Position numbers and translations under genes: made by a program. Of a stretch of DNA of 64,000 bases, positions 10,692-20,600 are shown one piece after another (positions within the stretch are counted from its first letter, which is position 1; each line of letters begins with the position of its first letter). The stretch covers positions 3,424,001 to 3,488,000 of the forward strand of contig NZ_LN831790.1 in the NCBI RefSeq assembly GCF_001013905.1, given 5' to 3'. The stretch comes from Streptomyces leeuwenhoekii. GTDB lineage: Bacteria > Actinomycetota > Actinomycetes > Streptomycetales > Streptomycetaceae. A model generated the notes under the pieces. It was given only the letters and a program-made list of their open reading frames with translations, searched no databases and was not told the DNA's origin.

Positions 10692-11045
10692 TCACATCCC
10701 CAGCAGTCCGGCCACGGCGCCCGCCGAGGCGAACAGCGTCAGGACGGTCTCGGTGTCCGTCAGCACCTCCCGCAGCCGCTGGAGGCGGCCGGCGCCGGCC
10801 GTTCCGGTGCGGGTGATCTCCTCCTCGGTCTCCGCCAGCGCCTCGTCCAGCCGGGCCGTCCCGTCGCTGGGCCGGACCCGGGACAGGTCGGCGCGCAGTT
10901 CGCGTACGGCGTTCAGCAGTTCCTCGGCGGCCTCGTCGCGCGGGGCCGGGGCGCCGTGGTGGCTCTCGGCGCGCGCGTGACTGCCGATGGCGAAGGTGCT
11001 CTGCGAGACGTCGCCGATGCGGACGGTGGGCTCATCGCTTGCCAT
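10692..11045 (-). CDS. Small helical protein with N-terminal glycine motif
   Basis: The 117-residue protein has three parts: a short motif at residues 8-27 (VRIGDVSQSTFAIGSHARAE), a charged helical section at about 37-100, and a hydrophobic C terminus, [17 protein letters not shown]. The motif is closely similar (12 of 20 positions) to the C-terminal tail of the protein encoded immediately upstream, whose gene it overlaps by 14 nt. The layout resembles small proteins with amyloid-like signalling motifs, but that assignment is inference. Function unknown. The overlap suggests coupled translation and a fixed ratio of the two products. Confidence 0.72.
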   Translation of the reverse strand: MASDEPTVRIGDVSQSTFAIGSHARAESHHGAPAPRDEAAEELLNAVRELRADLSRVRPSDGTARLDEALAETEEEITRTGTAGAGRLQRLREVLTDTETVLTLFASAGAVAGLLGM

Positions 11046-12792
11046 CGCTGGAGGGTCCCTTCTGCGGCTTGGATCCGCCGGTGGAGGAGGAGGCGCTGGC
11101 GTGCTCGCCGACGGCGAAGGTGGAGCCCTCGACGCGGCCGATGTGCACGGCGCCGTTGCTGATGTTCACGATCTTCTGCACGAACTCGCCGGTCTCGTAC
11201 CCGGCCTCGGACAGCGCCAGCCGGACGCCGTTGCCGATGCGGTCCTGGACGGCGCGCAGATAGCGCACGACGTCCATCTCCTGGAAGGTGGAGCCGGCGG
11301 GCGCCGAGGCGAGCTCCCGCACGGAGACGGCGGGCCCGTCGGGCAGCGCGCCCGCGTGGCCGCCGGTCAGCAGGCGCCACCCGTACACCAGGCCCCGCCC
11401 CAGGGTGGCCAGGGAGCGGCCCGCGGAGCCGGGCACCAGGGCGAGGGCGCCCACCGCCTTGCCGAAGGCGTTGTTGTTGCGGAAGCGGTGGCAGGCGCGG
11501 TCGGCGTCCTTGAAGTCGGCGCGGACCGGGGTCAGCACATGCGGGGCGATCTCCAGCATCAGCATGCGGCCCTGGGTGTGGACGCGCACGAAGACCGTGA
11601 CGACGATCTCCTCCTCCCAGCCGCCGACACGCACCCGCAGGAAGTGCCGCCGCTTCTCGCCGCCCTCCTCCACCGCGCGCGTCCGGTGCTGCTCGAACTC
11701 CTGCGGACCGTAGGGGGCCTGGTCGCGCCGGAGCAGCCCCTCCGCGGGCAGGAAGACGCACTCGTCGATCTCCAGGCGGCGCAGCCGGTCCCGGACGCCG
11801 GGGCCCGCGTACTCGGCGGGCACGCGCAACTGTTCGAGGAGGGGGCGGATGCGGTCCAGGATGGCGCGGTTGCTGAGCGGCTGCTGCGGCTTGTCCTCGT
11901 CCGGCCGCAGTTCCACGGCGAGCACCCAGGTGTCGTACGCCGCTCCCGCGCCGCAGAACGGACGTGCCTCGTGGTACATGACCAGCGGTGCGTGCTGCTC
12001 CAGCCGGATGCGGTGCATCAGCCGGCGCAGCCGTTCCCCCTCGGCCCGCTCCGCGGGGTCGCCGGCGGCGTCCGGGAAGCGCTGCGGGGACAGTTCGGCG
12101 GCCAGCGCGCGGGCGAACTGGTTGCGCTGCGCGGCCGTGCACAGCGCGATCAGCGCGAACACCGCGATCGCGAACCACGCCTGCCACGGCTCGAACAGCT
12201 CGCCGATGCCGTCGGCGGCCGGGACCACCACGTCGGTGAAGTCGGGCTCGCCGGAGCCGCCGTAGCCGTAGGAGCCGTAGTCGTCGTACGAGGAGTCCTC
12301 CTCGAACGCGGCCCCGAAGCCGGCGGCGAGCGTGAGGATCAGGTACAGCGCGAAGACGATGCGGCCCCACCAGCGCAGGAGGAAGGCCGGGATCCGCCGG
12401 TACAGGGGCGGCCGCTCGGCCCGTCCCCGGATCCAGGGCGCGAGGGCGAGGACCACGCTCGGCCAGAGGAAGCCGGCGAGCAGCCCGCCGCTCAGCGGCA
12501 GGCCGACCACCCACAGCCCGATCACGGCGGCGGCCCACAGCAGCTCCTGCCGCCGGGCGCGCAGCGCGTGGGCGAGGACCCGGGCGGCGTCGTAGCCGAG
12601 CGAGGGCGCGACGAACCGCTGTTCGTCGAGGTAGAGGTCCTCGATGACGCGGTCGCGGTAACCGGAATCCAGGTAGGCGCCCGCGCAGAGCAACCGGGTG
12701 GCCTCGCTGGCGTGCGGTGCGACGGGTGGGAGCTCCGGTGGCGGCCCGGCCGCACCGGACTGCGGTTGCTGTGGCAGGTGTGCGCTACTCAC
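11032..12792 (-). CDS. Large membrane protein with C-terminal glycine motif
   Basis: The 586-residue protein is read from a GTG preceded by GGGGGAA at 4 nt; 32 extra in-frame codons upstream were rejected because they lack a ribosome site and streptomycete composition. It has a Pro-rich N terminus, hydrophobic segments near residues 80-120, 136-155 and 208-226, and a long soluble region of about 340 residues. The tail at 543-566 (VHIGRVEGSTFAVGEHASAS) matches the N terminus of the small protein encoded by the overlapping gene. Between the membrane segments is a Tyr/Asp/Ser-rich loop (EEDSSYDDYGSYGYGGSG). I do not recognise the family. Confidence 0.72.
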   Translation of the reverse strand: MSSAHLPQQPQSGAAGPPPELPPVAPHASEATRLLCAGAYLDSGYRDRVIEDLYLDEQRFVAPSLGYDAARVLAHALRARRQELLWAAAVIGLWVVGLPLSGGLLAGFLWPSVVLALAPWIRGRAERPPLYRRIPAFLLRWWGRIVFALYLILTLAAGFGAAFEEDSSYDDYGSYGYGGSGEPDFTDVVVPAADGIGELFEPWQAWFAIAVFALIALCTAAQRNQFARALAAELSPQRFPDAAGDPAERAEGERLRRLMHRIRLEQHAPLVMYHEARPFCGAGAAYDTWVLAVELRPDEDKPQQPLSNRAILDRIRPLLEQLRVPAEYAGPGVRDRLRRLEIDECVFLPAEGLLRRDQAPYGPQEFEQHRTRAVEEGGEKRRHFLRVRVGGWEEEIVVTVFVRVHTQGRMLMLEIAPHVLTPVRADFKDADRACHRFRNNNAFGKAVGALALVPGSAGRSLATLGRGLVYGWRLLTGGHAGALPDGPAVSVRELASAPAGSTFQEMDVVRYLRAVQDRIGNGVRLALSEAGYETGEFVQKIVNISNGAVHIGRVEGSTFAVGEHASASSSTGGSKPQKGPSSDGKR

Positions 12793-12965
12793 GCCGTTCC
12801 CCCGATGCGCGAACGTGTGCTGATGACGGGCGAGTTGAAGGCCCATCAGCATAGGGGACCCGGCAGCGCGGCAAAACCGGAATGTCAAGGGCGCCCGGCA
12901 GTCACGGGGACCGGCCCGGTCCGCGCCGCCGTGCCGCCGGACGGCGGCCCGGGAACGGGAACGAC

Positions 12966-12997
12966 GGACCCCGGGCCGCGAGCGCGGCCCGGGGTCC
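12966..12997 (-). terminator. mdh terminator hairpin
   Basis: Arms at 12966-12980 and 12983-12997 are perfectly complementary (GGACCCCGGGCCGCG with its reverse complement). The hairpin starts 24 nt beyond the mdh stop, the right place for an intrinsic terminator; there is no U-tract. Confidence 0.75.
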
Positions 12998-13020
12998 GGG
13001 GGATCACACCGTGGGCCGGA

Positions 13021-14094
<1,074 letters not shown>

Positions 14095-14195
14095 TCAGGC
14101 TATCGCGCATCCGCTCCCCCGCACGGCCGGGTGGGTGTGGCCCGTCCCACAGATGCCCGCCCGGCACCGCCCGGACCTGCGACGACACAAGAAAA

Positions 14196-14237
14196 GGCGG
14201 CCGCCTGTCCGGGAGAGGAGGGACCGAGGCGGCCGCC
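14196..14237 (-). terminator. Hairpin downstream of the HTH-DUF2690 gene
   Basis: GGCGGCCGCCT at 14196-14206 pairs with AGGCGGCCGCC at 14227-14237 across a 20-nt loop. It lies 145 nt past the stop at 14382 and before the mdh promoter. The rest of the 14011-14381 gap holds only the mdh dyad and no credible gene. Confidence 0.55.
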
Positions 14238-14381
14238 GTACGGGGATACCGTCGCCGGACTCCCGTGGGGGTTACCGTTCGCGTTCCCCCGCACGGGACG
14301 GGCATGCCTGTCCCGTGCGGCCGATTCCCGGTTTTTTTCGCCGGACCCGCGGCCGGGCCGCCGGACGGACCGCCCGCGGGG

Positions 14382-15506
14382 TCAGCCGGTGCACCCCCGC
14401 TGTCCCGAGGCCAGCGTCACGCACACCACGGCGTCACCGGCCTTCCGCACGGCCACCATGGGCGTGTAGGCGAGGGTGTCACCGGCCTCCGTGACGGCGC
14501 CGGTCTGCCGGGACCCGCCCACGGTGACCTGGACCTCGTCGCCCTGCGCCGCCTGGGTGACGCGGCCCCAGGCGGCACCGCAGGTCTCGCTGTAGCGGAC
14601 CTCGGCGACGGCCGTGCCGACCGTGATCTGCCGGGCGGTGGTCACCAGATCGCCGCTGCTGCATCCCATCGCCTCGGCGTCCTCGCCGGTGCACCGGTCG
14701 CCGCTGCACTTGACGCCGTCCGGCAGGCGGGGGCGGGTGCTGGGGCCGGGCGAGGCGGAGGCCCGCGCGCCCTCGCCGGCCCGGTCGCCGCCGTCCAGGA
14801 GGAGGAAGGCACCGGCGAGGGCGATCAGCGCGCCGACGGCCCCCGCGAGGAACATCACCGGCCGTCTGCCGCCGCCCCCGGCGGAGCCGCCCCGGTCCGT
14901 CCCCCGCGGCGGCCCGCCGTACGCGCCCGGCGCGCCGGGCCCTGTGGCGGTCCCCGCGCCGCCGGGCACACCGCGCGGCGGGCGGCGCGTGGCCGGTGAC
15001 GGGCCCCGGTACCCGGCGACGCCCCAGGAGTTGCCCCCGGGCGCACGACCGGGCGCACCGCCGTGGGCCGGGCCGGTCCGGGAGGTGCCGCTCAGCGCGT
15101 CCGGGCTCTCGGCCGCCGTCCGCTGCACCGGCAGCGGCGGGACGGCGGGCGCCCCTCCGGCCGGTCCGGCGCCCCCGGGACCGGTCCGGGCCCGGGAGAT
15201 CCGGATGGCCTCCATGGTCACGTCGTGCCGCGTCTCGGAGCGGCTCCAGGCACGCTCGGCCGGCTCCCACAGGGCGGTCAGGTCCACCGGATCGGCCCCG
15301 GTGACCTCGGCCAGGGCCACGACCGCGCCCTTGGGCGCCAGCAGCCGGCCGTCGAGATACCGCTCCCAGGACGTCCTGCTGTAGCCGGTGCGGTCGGCCA
15401 CGGCGGCGATGCTCAGACCGCTGCGGTCCACCAGCCGGCGCAGCCGGCCGGCGAACTCCCTGATCTGCGGATCGAGTTCGTCGGGCAAGGCCCCCCAACG
15501 AGGCAT
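14382..15506 (-). CDS. HTH domain, membrane helix and DUF2690 protein
   Basis: The 374-residue protein has an N-terminal XRE-like helix-turn-helix at about residues 13-75 (GLSIAAVADRTGYSRTSWERYLDG), a long Gly/Pro/Arg linker, one membrane helix (VMFLAGAVGALIALAGAFLLL) and a C-terminal extracellular DUF2690 domain with four conserved cysteines (CSGDRCTGEDAEAMGC, later YSETCGAAWG). This family is widespread in streptomycetes, and the design suggests a DNA-binding protein tethered to the membrane that senses an external signal; that role is inferred. The ATG at 15506 is preceded by GGGGGGAG at good spacing. Confidence 0.85.
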   Translation of the reverse strand: MPRWGALPDELDPQIREFAGRLRRLVDRSGLSIAAVADRTGYSRTSWERYLDGRLLAPKGAVVALAEVTGADPVDLTALWEPAERAWSRSETRHDVTMEAIRISRARTGPGGAGPAGGAPAVPPLPVQRTAAESPDALSGTSRTGPAHGGAPGRAPGGNSWGVAGYRGPSPATRRPPRGVPGGAGTATGPGAPGAYGGPPRGTDRGGSAGGGGRRPVMFLAGAVGALIALAGAFLLLDGGDRAGEGARASASPGPSTRPRLPDGVKCSGDRCTGEDAEAMGCSSGDLVTTARQITVGTAVAEVRYSETCGAAWGRVTQAAQGDEVQVTVGGSRQTGAVTEAGDTLAYTPMVAVRKAGDAVVCVTLASGQRGCTG

Positions 15507-15779
15507 CGCTCCCCCCTCTTCCCCCGGTGACGAACTGGTGGTCTCCCCCGTGCCAGCTGCCCGCGCGGCGCCCTGGCCGAAGTCCCGTGAGGTCCCGCGG
15601 CGCATGCCGCCGGCGCAGACGCCGTCACGTGCCCGCGGACGCGGCCCAGTCTCCCACCGGCGGGCGGGACCCGGGCACCCGTACGGGACGTCCCGGGCCG
15701 TCCCGTACGGCCACGCCCGCCCCGCCCCCGGACGGCTCCGGGCCCGGCCCGTCCGCCCGGCCCGGGGGCGGGCCCGCGG

Positions 15780-16256
15780 TCAGCCGCTGACCGTGAAGTG
15801 CAGCGTGTCCTTCAGGAACGGGATCTCCAGCCACGGGTTCGGCTGGGCCATCATCGCGAGCAGGACGATGGCGAGGCCCAGGACGCCGTAGGTGGCGATG
15901 TCCGTGAAGCGGGACCGCACGGCCAGCATGCCGACGCCGGGCAGCAGCCAGCGCAGGACGGCACCGCCCAGCAGCGCGGCCCCGATCAGCAGCGTGCCGT
16001 ACCGGAAGACGCCCAGGGCGGTCAGCAGCAGGCCGATGCCCACCAGGGACAGCACGGCGAGGATCGGCCACTGCCGGGCCGGCGCCGGGGCGTCCAGGGG
16101 CGCGGCCCGGCCACTGCCCTCGGGACGCGCGGTGTCCCGGGTGAACAGCGGGAAGCGGCGCGTGACGCGCCGCGGCCTGCCCTCGGCGTCGGGCGCGCTG
16201 ACCGCGTCCCGGACCGTGATGTCCTCCGGGTGCCGGGCGCCCTCGTCAGCCGACAC
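15780..16256 (-). CDS. DUF3017 integral membrane protein
   Basis: The 158-residue protein has about 65 hydrophilic N-terminal residues and then three hydrophobic helices ([57 protein letters not shown]). It matches the DUF3017 pattern commonly found right after folD in actinobacteria. It overlaps folD by 11 nt and is probably cotranscribed and translationally coupled. Function unknown. Confidence 0.85.
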   Translation of the reverse strand: MSADEGARHPEDITVRDAVSAPDAEGRPRRVTRRFPLFTRDTARPEGSGRAAPLDAPAPARQWPILAVLSLVGIGLLLTALGVFRYGTLLIGAALLGGAVLRWLLPGVGMLAVRSRFTDIATYGVLGLAIVLLAMMAQPNPWLEIPFLKDTLHFTVSG

Positions 16257-17100
16257 TGCGCTCCGCCGCCTCGACCACGTTGACCAGCAGCAGCGCCCGG
16301 GTCATCGGGCCGACGCCACCGGGGTTGGGGGAGATCCAGCCGGCGACCTCGGCGACGTCCGGGTGGACATCGCCGACGATCTTGCCCTCGGCGTTGCGCG
16401 AGACACCGACGTCGAGGACGGCGGCGCCCGGCTTGACGTCCTCGGGCCGGATCAGGTGGGGCGAGCCGGCCGCGGCGATGACGATGTCGGCGCGCTTGAG
16501 GTGCGCGGACAGGTCGCGGGTGCCGGTGTGGCACTGGGTCACGGTCGCGTTCTCGCTGCGCCGGGTCAGCAGCAGCGGCATGGGGCGGCCGATGGTGACG
16601 CCGCGGCCGACGACCACGACCTCGGCGCCCTTGATCTCCACGCCGTAGCGGCGCAGGAGGGTGAGGATGCCGTTGGGGGTGCAGGGCAGCGGGGCCGGCT
16701 CGTTCAGCACGAGGCGGCCGAGGTTCATCGGGTGCAGGCCGTCGGCGTCCTTGGCCGGGTCCATCAGCTCCAGGATGCGGTTCTCGTCGATGCCCTTGGG
16801 CAGCGGGAGCTGGACGATGTAGCCGGTGCAGGCCGGGTCCTCGTTCAGTTCGCGGACGACCGCCTCGATCTCCTCCTGCGTCGCCGTGGCCGGCAGTTCG
16901 CGCTGGATGGAGGCGATGCCCACCTGGGCGCAGTCGCGGTGCTTGCCGGCGACGTACTTCTGGCTGCCGGGGTCGTCGCCGACGAGGACGGTGCCGAGGC
17001 CGGGCGTGACGCCCTTCTCCTTCAGCGCCGCCACGCGGGCGGTCAGTTCGGACTTGATCGCGGCTGCGGTGGCCTTGCCATCGAGAATCTGGGCGGTCAT
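16246..17100 (-). CDS. folD: Bifunctional methylenetetrahydrofolate dehydrogenase/cyclohydrolase
   Basis: The 284-residue FolD interconverts 5,10-methylene-THF, 5,10-methenyl-THF and 10-formyl-THF, feeding one-carbon units to purine synthesis. Visible motifs are [20 protein letters not shown] with the catalytic Lys, [13 protein letters not shown], the [11 protein letters not shown] loop, [17 protein letters not shown] for NADP and the C-terminal [15 protein letters not shown]. The ATG at 17100 fits the family's N terminus ([15 protein letters not shown]). It is the first gene of the folD-DUF3017 unit. Upstream on the other strand lies the RDD gene. Confidence 0.97.
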   Translation of the reverse strand: MTAQILDGKATAAAIKSELTARVAALKEKGVTPGLGTVLVGDDPGSQKYVAGKHRDCAQVGIASIQRELPATATQEEIEAVVRELNEDPACTGYIVQLPLPKGIDENRILELMDPAKDADGLHPMNLGRLVLNEPAPLPCTPNGILTLLRRYGVEIKGAEVVVVGRGVTIGRPMPLLLTRRSENATVTQCHTGTRDLSAHLKRADIVIAAAGSPHLIRPEDVKPGAAVLDVGVSRNAEGKIVGDVHPDVAEVAGWISPNPGGVGPMTRALLLVNVVEAAERSVG

Positions 17101-17350
17101 GGCCCCATCCTCCCGGATGACCCGCCCCCGGTTCCAATCCGAGGGCCGCGGAGCCCCGCGGACCGGGTGCCCGGCCATGATCGCCGGTGTTGCACTTGCA
17201 CAACATTGTGGAGGTGAGCTGGACACGGGATCACCGGCGCACCACGATGAACACGCAGTAACGCGGTCCGAACGGGGGGAAACCGCTCATGTACGCACGT
17301 TCCTCCGCTGGATCCGCTCCGTCCCCGCAGCACAACGGAGGCTCAACGTC

Positions 17351-18043
17351 ATGAGTTTCGGCTCGCCCCCGCCCGACAACCCCTACGGGCAGCCCCAGCA
17401 GCCCCAGCAGGGCCTGCCCGGCTACCCGCAGCAGGGCGGCCAGCCGGGCTACGGCCACCCGCAGCAGGGGGGCCAGCCCGGCTACGGCCACCCCCAGCAG
17501 GGCGGCCAGCCCGGCTACGGCTACCCGCAGCAGCCGGGTTACCCGGGCGGCCCGGGACCGCGGGTCGCTTCCATGGGCCGACGCCTCGGCGCACGCCTGA
17601 TCGACGGCGTGATAATCGGCATCGTCTACGTCGTCCTGCTGATCGCGGGCGTCGCGGGCTCGGCCGATGCGGCCACGGACTGCGACCCGAACTCACCCGC
17701 CTACGAGTCCTGCGTCAACGACGCCGCCGCCGACGTGATGGGGCCGCTCACGGCGGTCTTCCTCATCCTCGGCATCGCCAGCCTCCTGTACGAGTGGCTG
17801 ATGGTCGGCCTGGTGGGCGCGACGCTGGGCAAGCTGTTGCTCGGCATGCGGGTGGTGAAGGCCGACACCGGCCAGAAGACGGGTCTGGGCTCGTCGTTCA
17901 TCCGCTGGATCATCCCGATCGTCGGCTCCTTCGCCTGCGGCATCGGCCAGCTCCTGGTCTACCTGTCCCCGTTCTGGGACAAGTCCGGCCGCCAGCAGGG
18001 CTGGCACGACAAGGCCGCGAGCACGATGGTCGTCCAGCGCTGA
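17351..18043 (+). CDS. RDD-family membrane protein with GYGHPQQGGQP repeats
   Basis: The 230-residue protein begins with about 75 residues rich in Pro, Gln, Gly and Tyr, including three near-identical 11-residue repeats of the type GQPGYGHPQQG (DNA 17440-17535). An RDD domain follows, starting ASMGRRLGARLIDGVIIG, with membrane helices and the family's conserved Arg and Asp residues. RDD proteins are poorly characterised; some act in ion transport. The repeats look like a flexible cytoplasmic tail and are a hotspot for slippage. It appears monocistronic with a terminator after it. Confidence 0.88.
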   Translation: MSFGSPPPDNPYGQPQQPQQGLPGYPQQGGQPGYGHPQQGGQPGYGHPQQGGQPGYGYPQQPGYPGGPGPRVASMGRRLGARLIDGVIIGIVYVVLLIAGVAGSADAATDCDPNSPAYESCVNDAAADVMGPLTAVFLILGIASLLYEWLMVGLVGATLGKLLLGMRVVKADTGQKTGLGSSFIRWIIPIVGSFACGIGQLLVYLSPFWDKSGRQQGWHDKAASTMVVQR

Positions 18044-18080
18044 CCCCACCGGGCGTCGCATACGCGCCATTCAACCGTCA

Positions 18081-18116
18081 GGGCCGTGTCTCACCCGATC
18101 GAGGGGGACACGGCCC
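18081..18116 (+). terminator. RDD gene terminator
   Basis: GGGCCGTGTC at 18081-18090 pairs with GACACGGCCC at 18107-18116 around a 16-nt loop, 38 nt beyond the RDD stop. Confidence 0.7.
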
Positions 18117-18169
18117 CGGCGCGTCGCCCTAGTCTGGCTGGGTAGCCGTCAGGCACGGGGAGACGCACC

Positions 18170-18916
18170 TTGTACAGCATCATCGTGGTACCTCCGCCGA
18201 CCACGGAGGACGACCGTGACCGCACCCAGATCAGGCTGGCACCCGGCGAACGGCTCGCCTTCGGGCGGTCCGTGGACCCCGGCGGCCTGCTGATCGCACA
18301 CGACGGAGTGTCCCGCCGGGCCGGCGAGATCACCGCCCACGGCACCTTCTGGACGCTGAGCAACCTCTGCGCCCACCAGACGTACGTGGTGGAGAACCCG
18401 GAGGGGGCGGGCGAGCACATCAAGGTGGCCCCGGGGCGCCTGGACGCGCCGGTCCCGTTCGAGTTCTCGCGGATCGTGCTGCCCGCCGCGGGCGATCTGC
18501 TGCCCGTGGAGGTGTGGGCGCCGCGCCACGACTTCCTGCGCGCCGAGGGCGGCGGCGACGGCGAGACCACCGCCCCCGCCTTCTCCGTCGACCGCACCAA
18601 GCGCTACTTCGCCGTGCTGGCCGCGCTGTGCGAGCCGCGGCTGCGCGGCGCGCCGCACGCGCCGCTGCCCACGGTGGAGCAGGTGGTGGAGCGGCTGCGC
18701 CCGACCTGGCCGGCCGCGTCCCGCACCTCGGTGCAGTGGAACATCGACTACCTGGCGGTCAAGCTGCGTCTGAAGCCGGGCCCGGAGAGCGCCGAGCCGG
18801 GCCCGCGGCTCAACGGCAAGAAGGAGTCGCTGGTCTCCCTGGCGCTCCGCTTCGATCTGGTCCGCGAGGACGACCTCGTGGTCCTCGCGGCACCGTCCGG
18901 ACGGGCGGTCCGGTGA
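18170..18916 (+). CDS. FHA-domain protein with C-terminal helical/winged-helix-like region
   Basis: The 248-residue protein has an FHA fold at about residues 20-95: LAFGRSVDPGGLLIAHDGVSRRAGEI, split by a short insert, then WTLSNLCAHQTYV, covering the GR, SR and N positions typical of phosphothreonine recognition. The C-terminal half (ALCEPRLRGAPHAPLPTVEQVV onward) resembles helical, DNA-binding-like modules. The likely start is TTG with GGGGAGA 7 nt upstream; a GTG 16 nt downstream is out of frame. It overlaps the kinase gene by 4 nt (GTGA). It probably binds a phosphorylated partner of that kinase, perhaps the kinase itself; this is inferred from family and context. Confidence 0.82.
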   Translation: MYSIIVVPPPTTEDDRDRTQIRLAPGERLAFGRSVDPGGLLIAHDGVSRRAGEITAHGTFWTLSNLCAHQTYVVENPEGAGEHIKVAPGRLDAPVPFEFSRIVLPAAGDLLPVEVWAPRHDFLRAEGGGDGETTAPAFSVDRTKRYFAVLAALCEPRLRGAPHAPLPTVEQVVERLRPTWPAASRTSVQWNIDYLAVKLRLKPGPESAEPGPRLNGKKESLVSLALRFDLVREDDLVVLAAPSGRAVR

Positions 18917-20469
18917 CCGGACCGTACGCGGTGCCGGTTCCCCGGGGTTACCGGGTGGGCTGCTGGGAGGTGCGGGAGCCGATCGCGACGGGCGCCTTCG
19001 GCAGCGTGTACGCCGCCCGCCGCACCGGCGGGGCGGACGACCTGCCGAGGACCGCCGCCCTGAAGTTCCTGGCGACCGGCACCGGCACCCCCCGGCAACT
19101 GGCCCACCTGCGCGAACTGATCGAACGCGAGGTCGCGCTGCTGCGCCGGCTGAGGCAGCCGCGGCTGATCCGGATGTACGAGACCCTCACCGTCGACGAC
19201 CCCGGGAACCCCCGTCTGGACGGCGCCACCGTCCTCGTCCTGGAGAAGGCGGAGGGCTCCCTGTCCGGGCTGCTGGCCGGGGCGCCCCGCCCGCCGGCCG
19301 GGCCCGCGCTGCTCGCCCAGGTCTGCGCGGGGCTGGCCCAGCTCCACCGGGCGGGCTGGGTGCACGGGGACCTCAAGCCCGCCAACGTGCTGCTGATGGC
19401 GGACGGTTCGGTACGGCTGGCCGACTTCAACATGGCCGCCGAGCTGGAGGGCACCCACGCCTACACGCCCGCCTTCTCCACCCCCGACTACACCCCGCCC
19501 GAGCTGCTGTGGTCGGAGATCGGCGAACGCGGGCGCCGCATCCGCCCCTCCGCCGACGTATGGGCCTTCGGCGTCCTCGCCCACCTCGTGCTCACCGGCT
19601 CCTTCCCGCTGCCCGGCGGCACCCCCGCGGCCCGCCGCGACGCCGCCGTGGCCTACGCCCGGGGCGCCGACCAGTTACGGCTGGCGCCCGAACTGCCCGG
19701 GCCCTGGCGCGAGATCGTGCGGTCCTGCCTGACCCGGACGCACGGCGACCGCGTCGGCACCGAATCCCTGCTGCGGCGGGTCGAGGCCGCGGCCGGCACC
19801 GGCCGGACACCCCGCCTGCCCCGGCTGCTGCCGCACCGCCGCACCCGGCGCGGCACCGTCGTCACGGCGGCGCTGGGCGCCGCCACGGCCGTGGCCGCCC
19901 TCGGCTACGCCCTCAGCACCTGGGCGGGCGGCGGGAGCGGCGGCGCGGAGCCCGCGCGCGGCGCCCGGATCGCCGCCGTCTCCTACGGCGCGTCCGAGCT
20001 GCGCACCGACCGGGGCATCCCGCCCGCGTACCGGCTGCTGATCGTGGAGACGGCGCACGACTGCGCCGACGAGCACGTCACCCCGCCCCTGATCGCGGCC
20101 ATGCTGAAGGTGGAGAGCGACTTCGACCCGAACCTGTCCGATCCGGTGCGCAACGAGTACGGCATCGCCCGCTGGACCCCCTCGGTCCTGCGCTGGTGGA
20201 TGAACGAGGACGGCACGCCCGCCGAGTCCGTCCCCGAACCGCCCTTCCCGCCCGCCGAGTCGATCCCGGCGATGGGCCGCTACCTGTGCTGGATCGCGCC
20301 GCGCCTGGACGACGGCCTGCCCGGCGACCGCCGGGTGCTGATCGCCGCCGCCTACCGGTCGTCGTACCGGAAGGTGAACGACGCGGGCGGGGTCCCCCCG
20401 AAGCACCGCGACTACGCCGACCGCGTCGCCCACCACCTCAAGGAGTACACCCCGCCCGGGCGGAAGTGA
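18913..20469 (+). CDS. Membrane Ser/Thr kinase with extracellular transglycosylase-like domain
   Basis: The 518-residue protein has a cytoplasmic kinase domain (residues about 13-300), one membrane helix (about 314-335) and an extracellular domain of about 180 residues. Kinase residues: glycine loop GAFGSVY, Lys51, Glu73, HGDLKPANVLL with Asp153, and DFN at 171-173 where most kinases have DFG; HGD replaces HRD, so it is a non-RD kinase. The outer domain has LIAAMLKVESDFDPN and EYGIARW, the pattern around the catalytic Glu (here Glu401) of lytic transglycosylases. Leu255 is a TTA codon (19675-19677), so translation should depend on the bldA tRNA. Starts at GTG overlapping the FHA gene. Confidence 0.85.
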   Translation: MTGPYAVPVPRGYRVGCWEVREPIATGAFGSVYAARRTGGADDLPRTAALKFLATGTGTPRQLAHLRELIEREVALLRRLRQPRLIRMYETLTVDDPGNPRLDGATVLVLEKAEGSLSGLLAGAPRPPAGPALLAQVCAGLAQLHRAGWVHGDLKPANVLLMADGSVRLADFNMAAELEGTHAYTPAFSTPDYTPPELLWSEIGERGRRIRPSADVWAFGVLAHLVLTGSFPLPGGTPAARRDAAVAYARGADQLRLAPELPGPWREIVRSCLTRTHGDRVGTESLLRRVEAAAGTGRTPRLPRLLPHRRTRRGTVVTAALGAATAVAALGYALSTWAGGGSGGAEPARGARIAAVSYGASELRTDRGIPPAYRLLIVETAHDCADEHVTPPLIAAMLKVESDFDPNLSDPVRNEYGIARWTPSVLRWWMNEDGTPAESVPEPPFPPAESIPAMGRYLCWIAPRLDDGLPGDRRVLIAAAYRSSYRKVNDAGGVPPKHRDYADRVAHHLKEYTPPGRK

Positions 20470-20522
20470 CCCTCACAGGTCCGAGGTGGTGCCGGCGGCG
20501 GGCCCGCGGCACGGTGGGACGC

Positions 20523-20570
20523 GGACGGGGCCTTCCGGCTCCCTCGGGGGAGAGCGGGAAGGCCCCGTCC
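20523..20570. terminator. Bidirectional terminator between kinase and purH
   Basis: GGACGGGGCCTTCC at 20523-20536 and GGAAGGCCCCGTCC at 20557-20570 form a perfect 14-bp stem with a 20-nt loop. It sits between the converging stops at 20469 and 20601 and could serve both strands. Confidence 0.8.
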
Positions 20571-20600
20571 GTCACGGCCTCACCGGATCACCGGCGGTGC

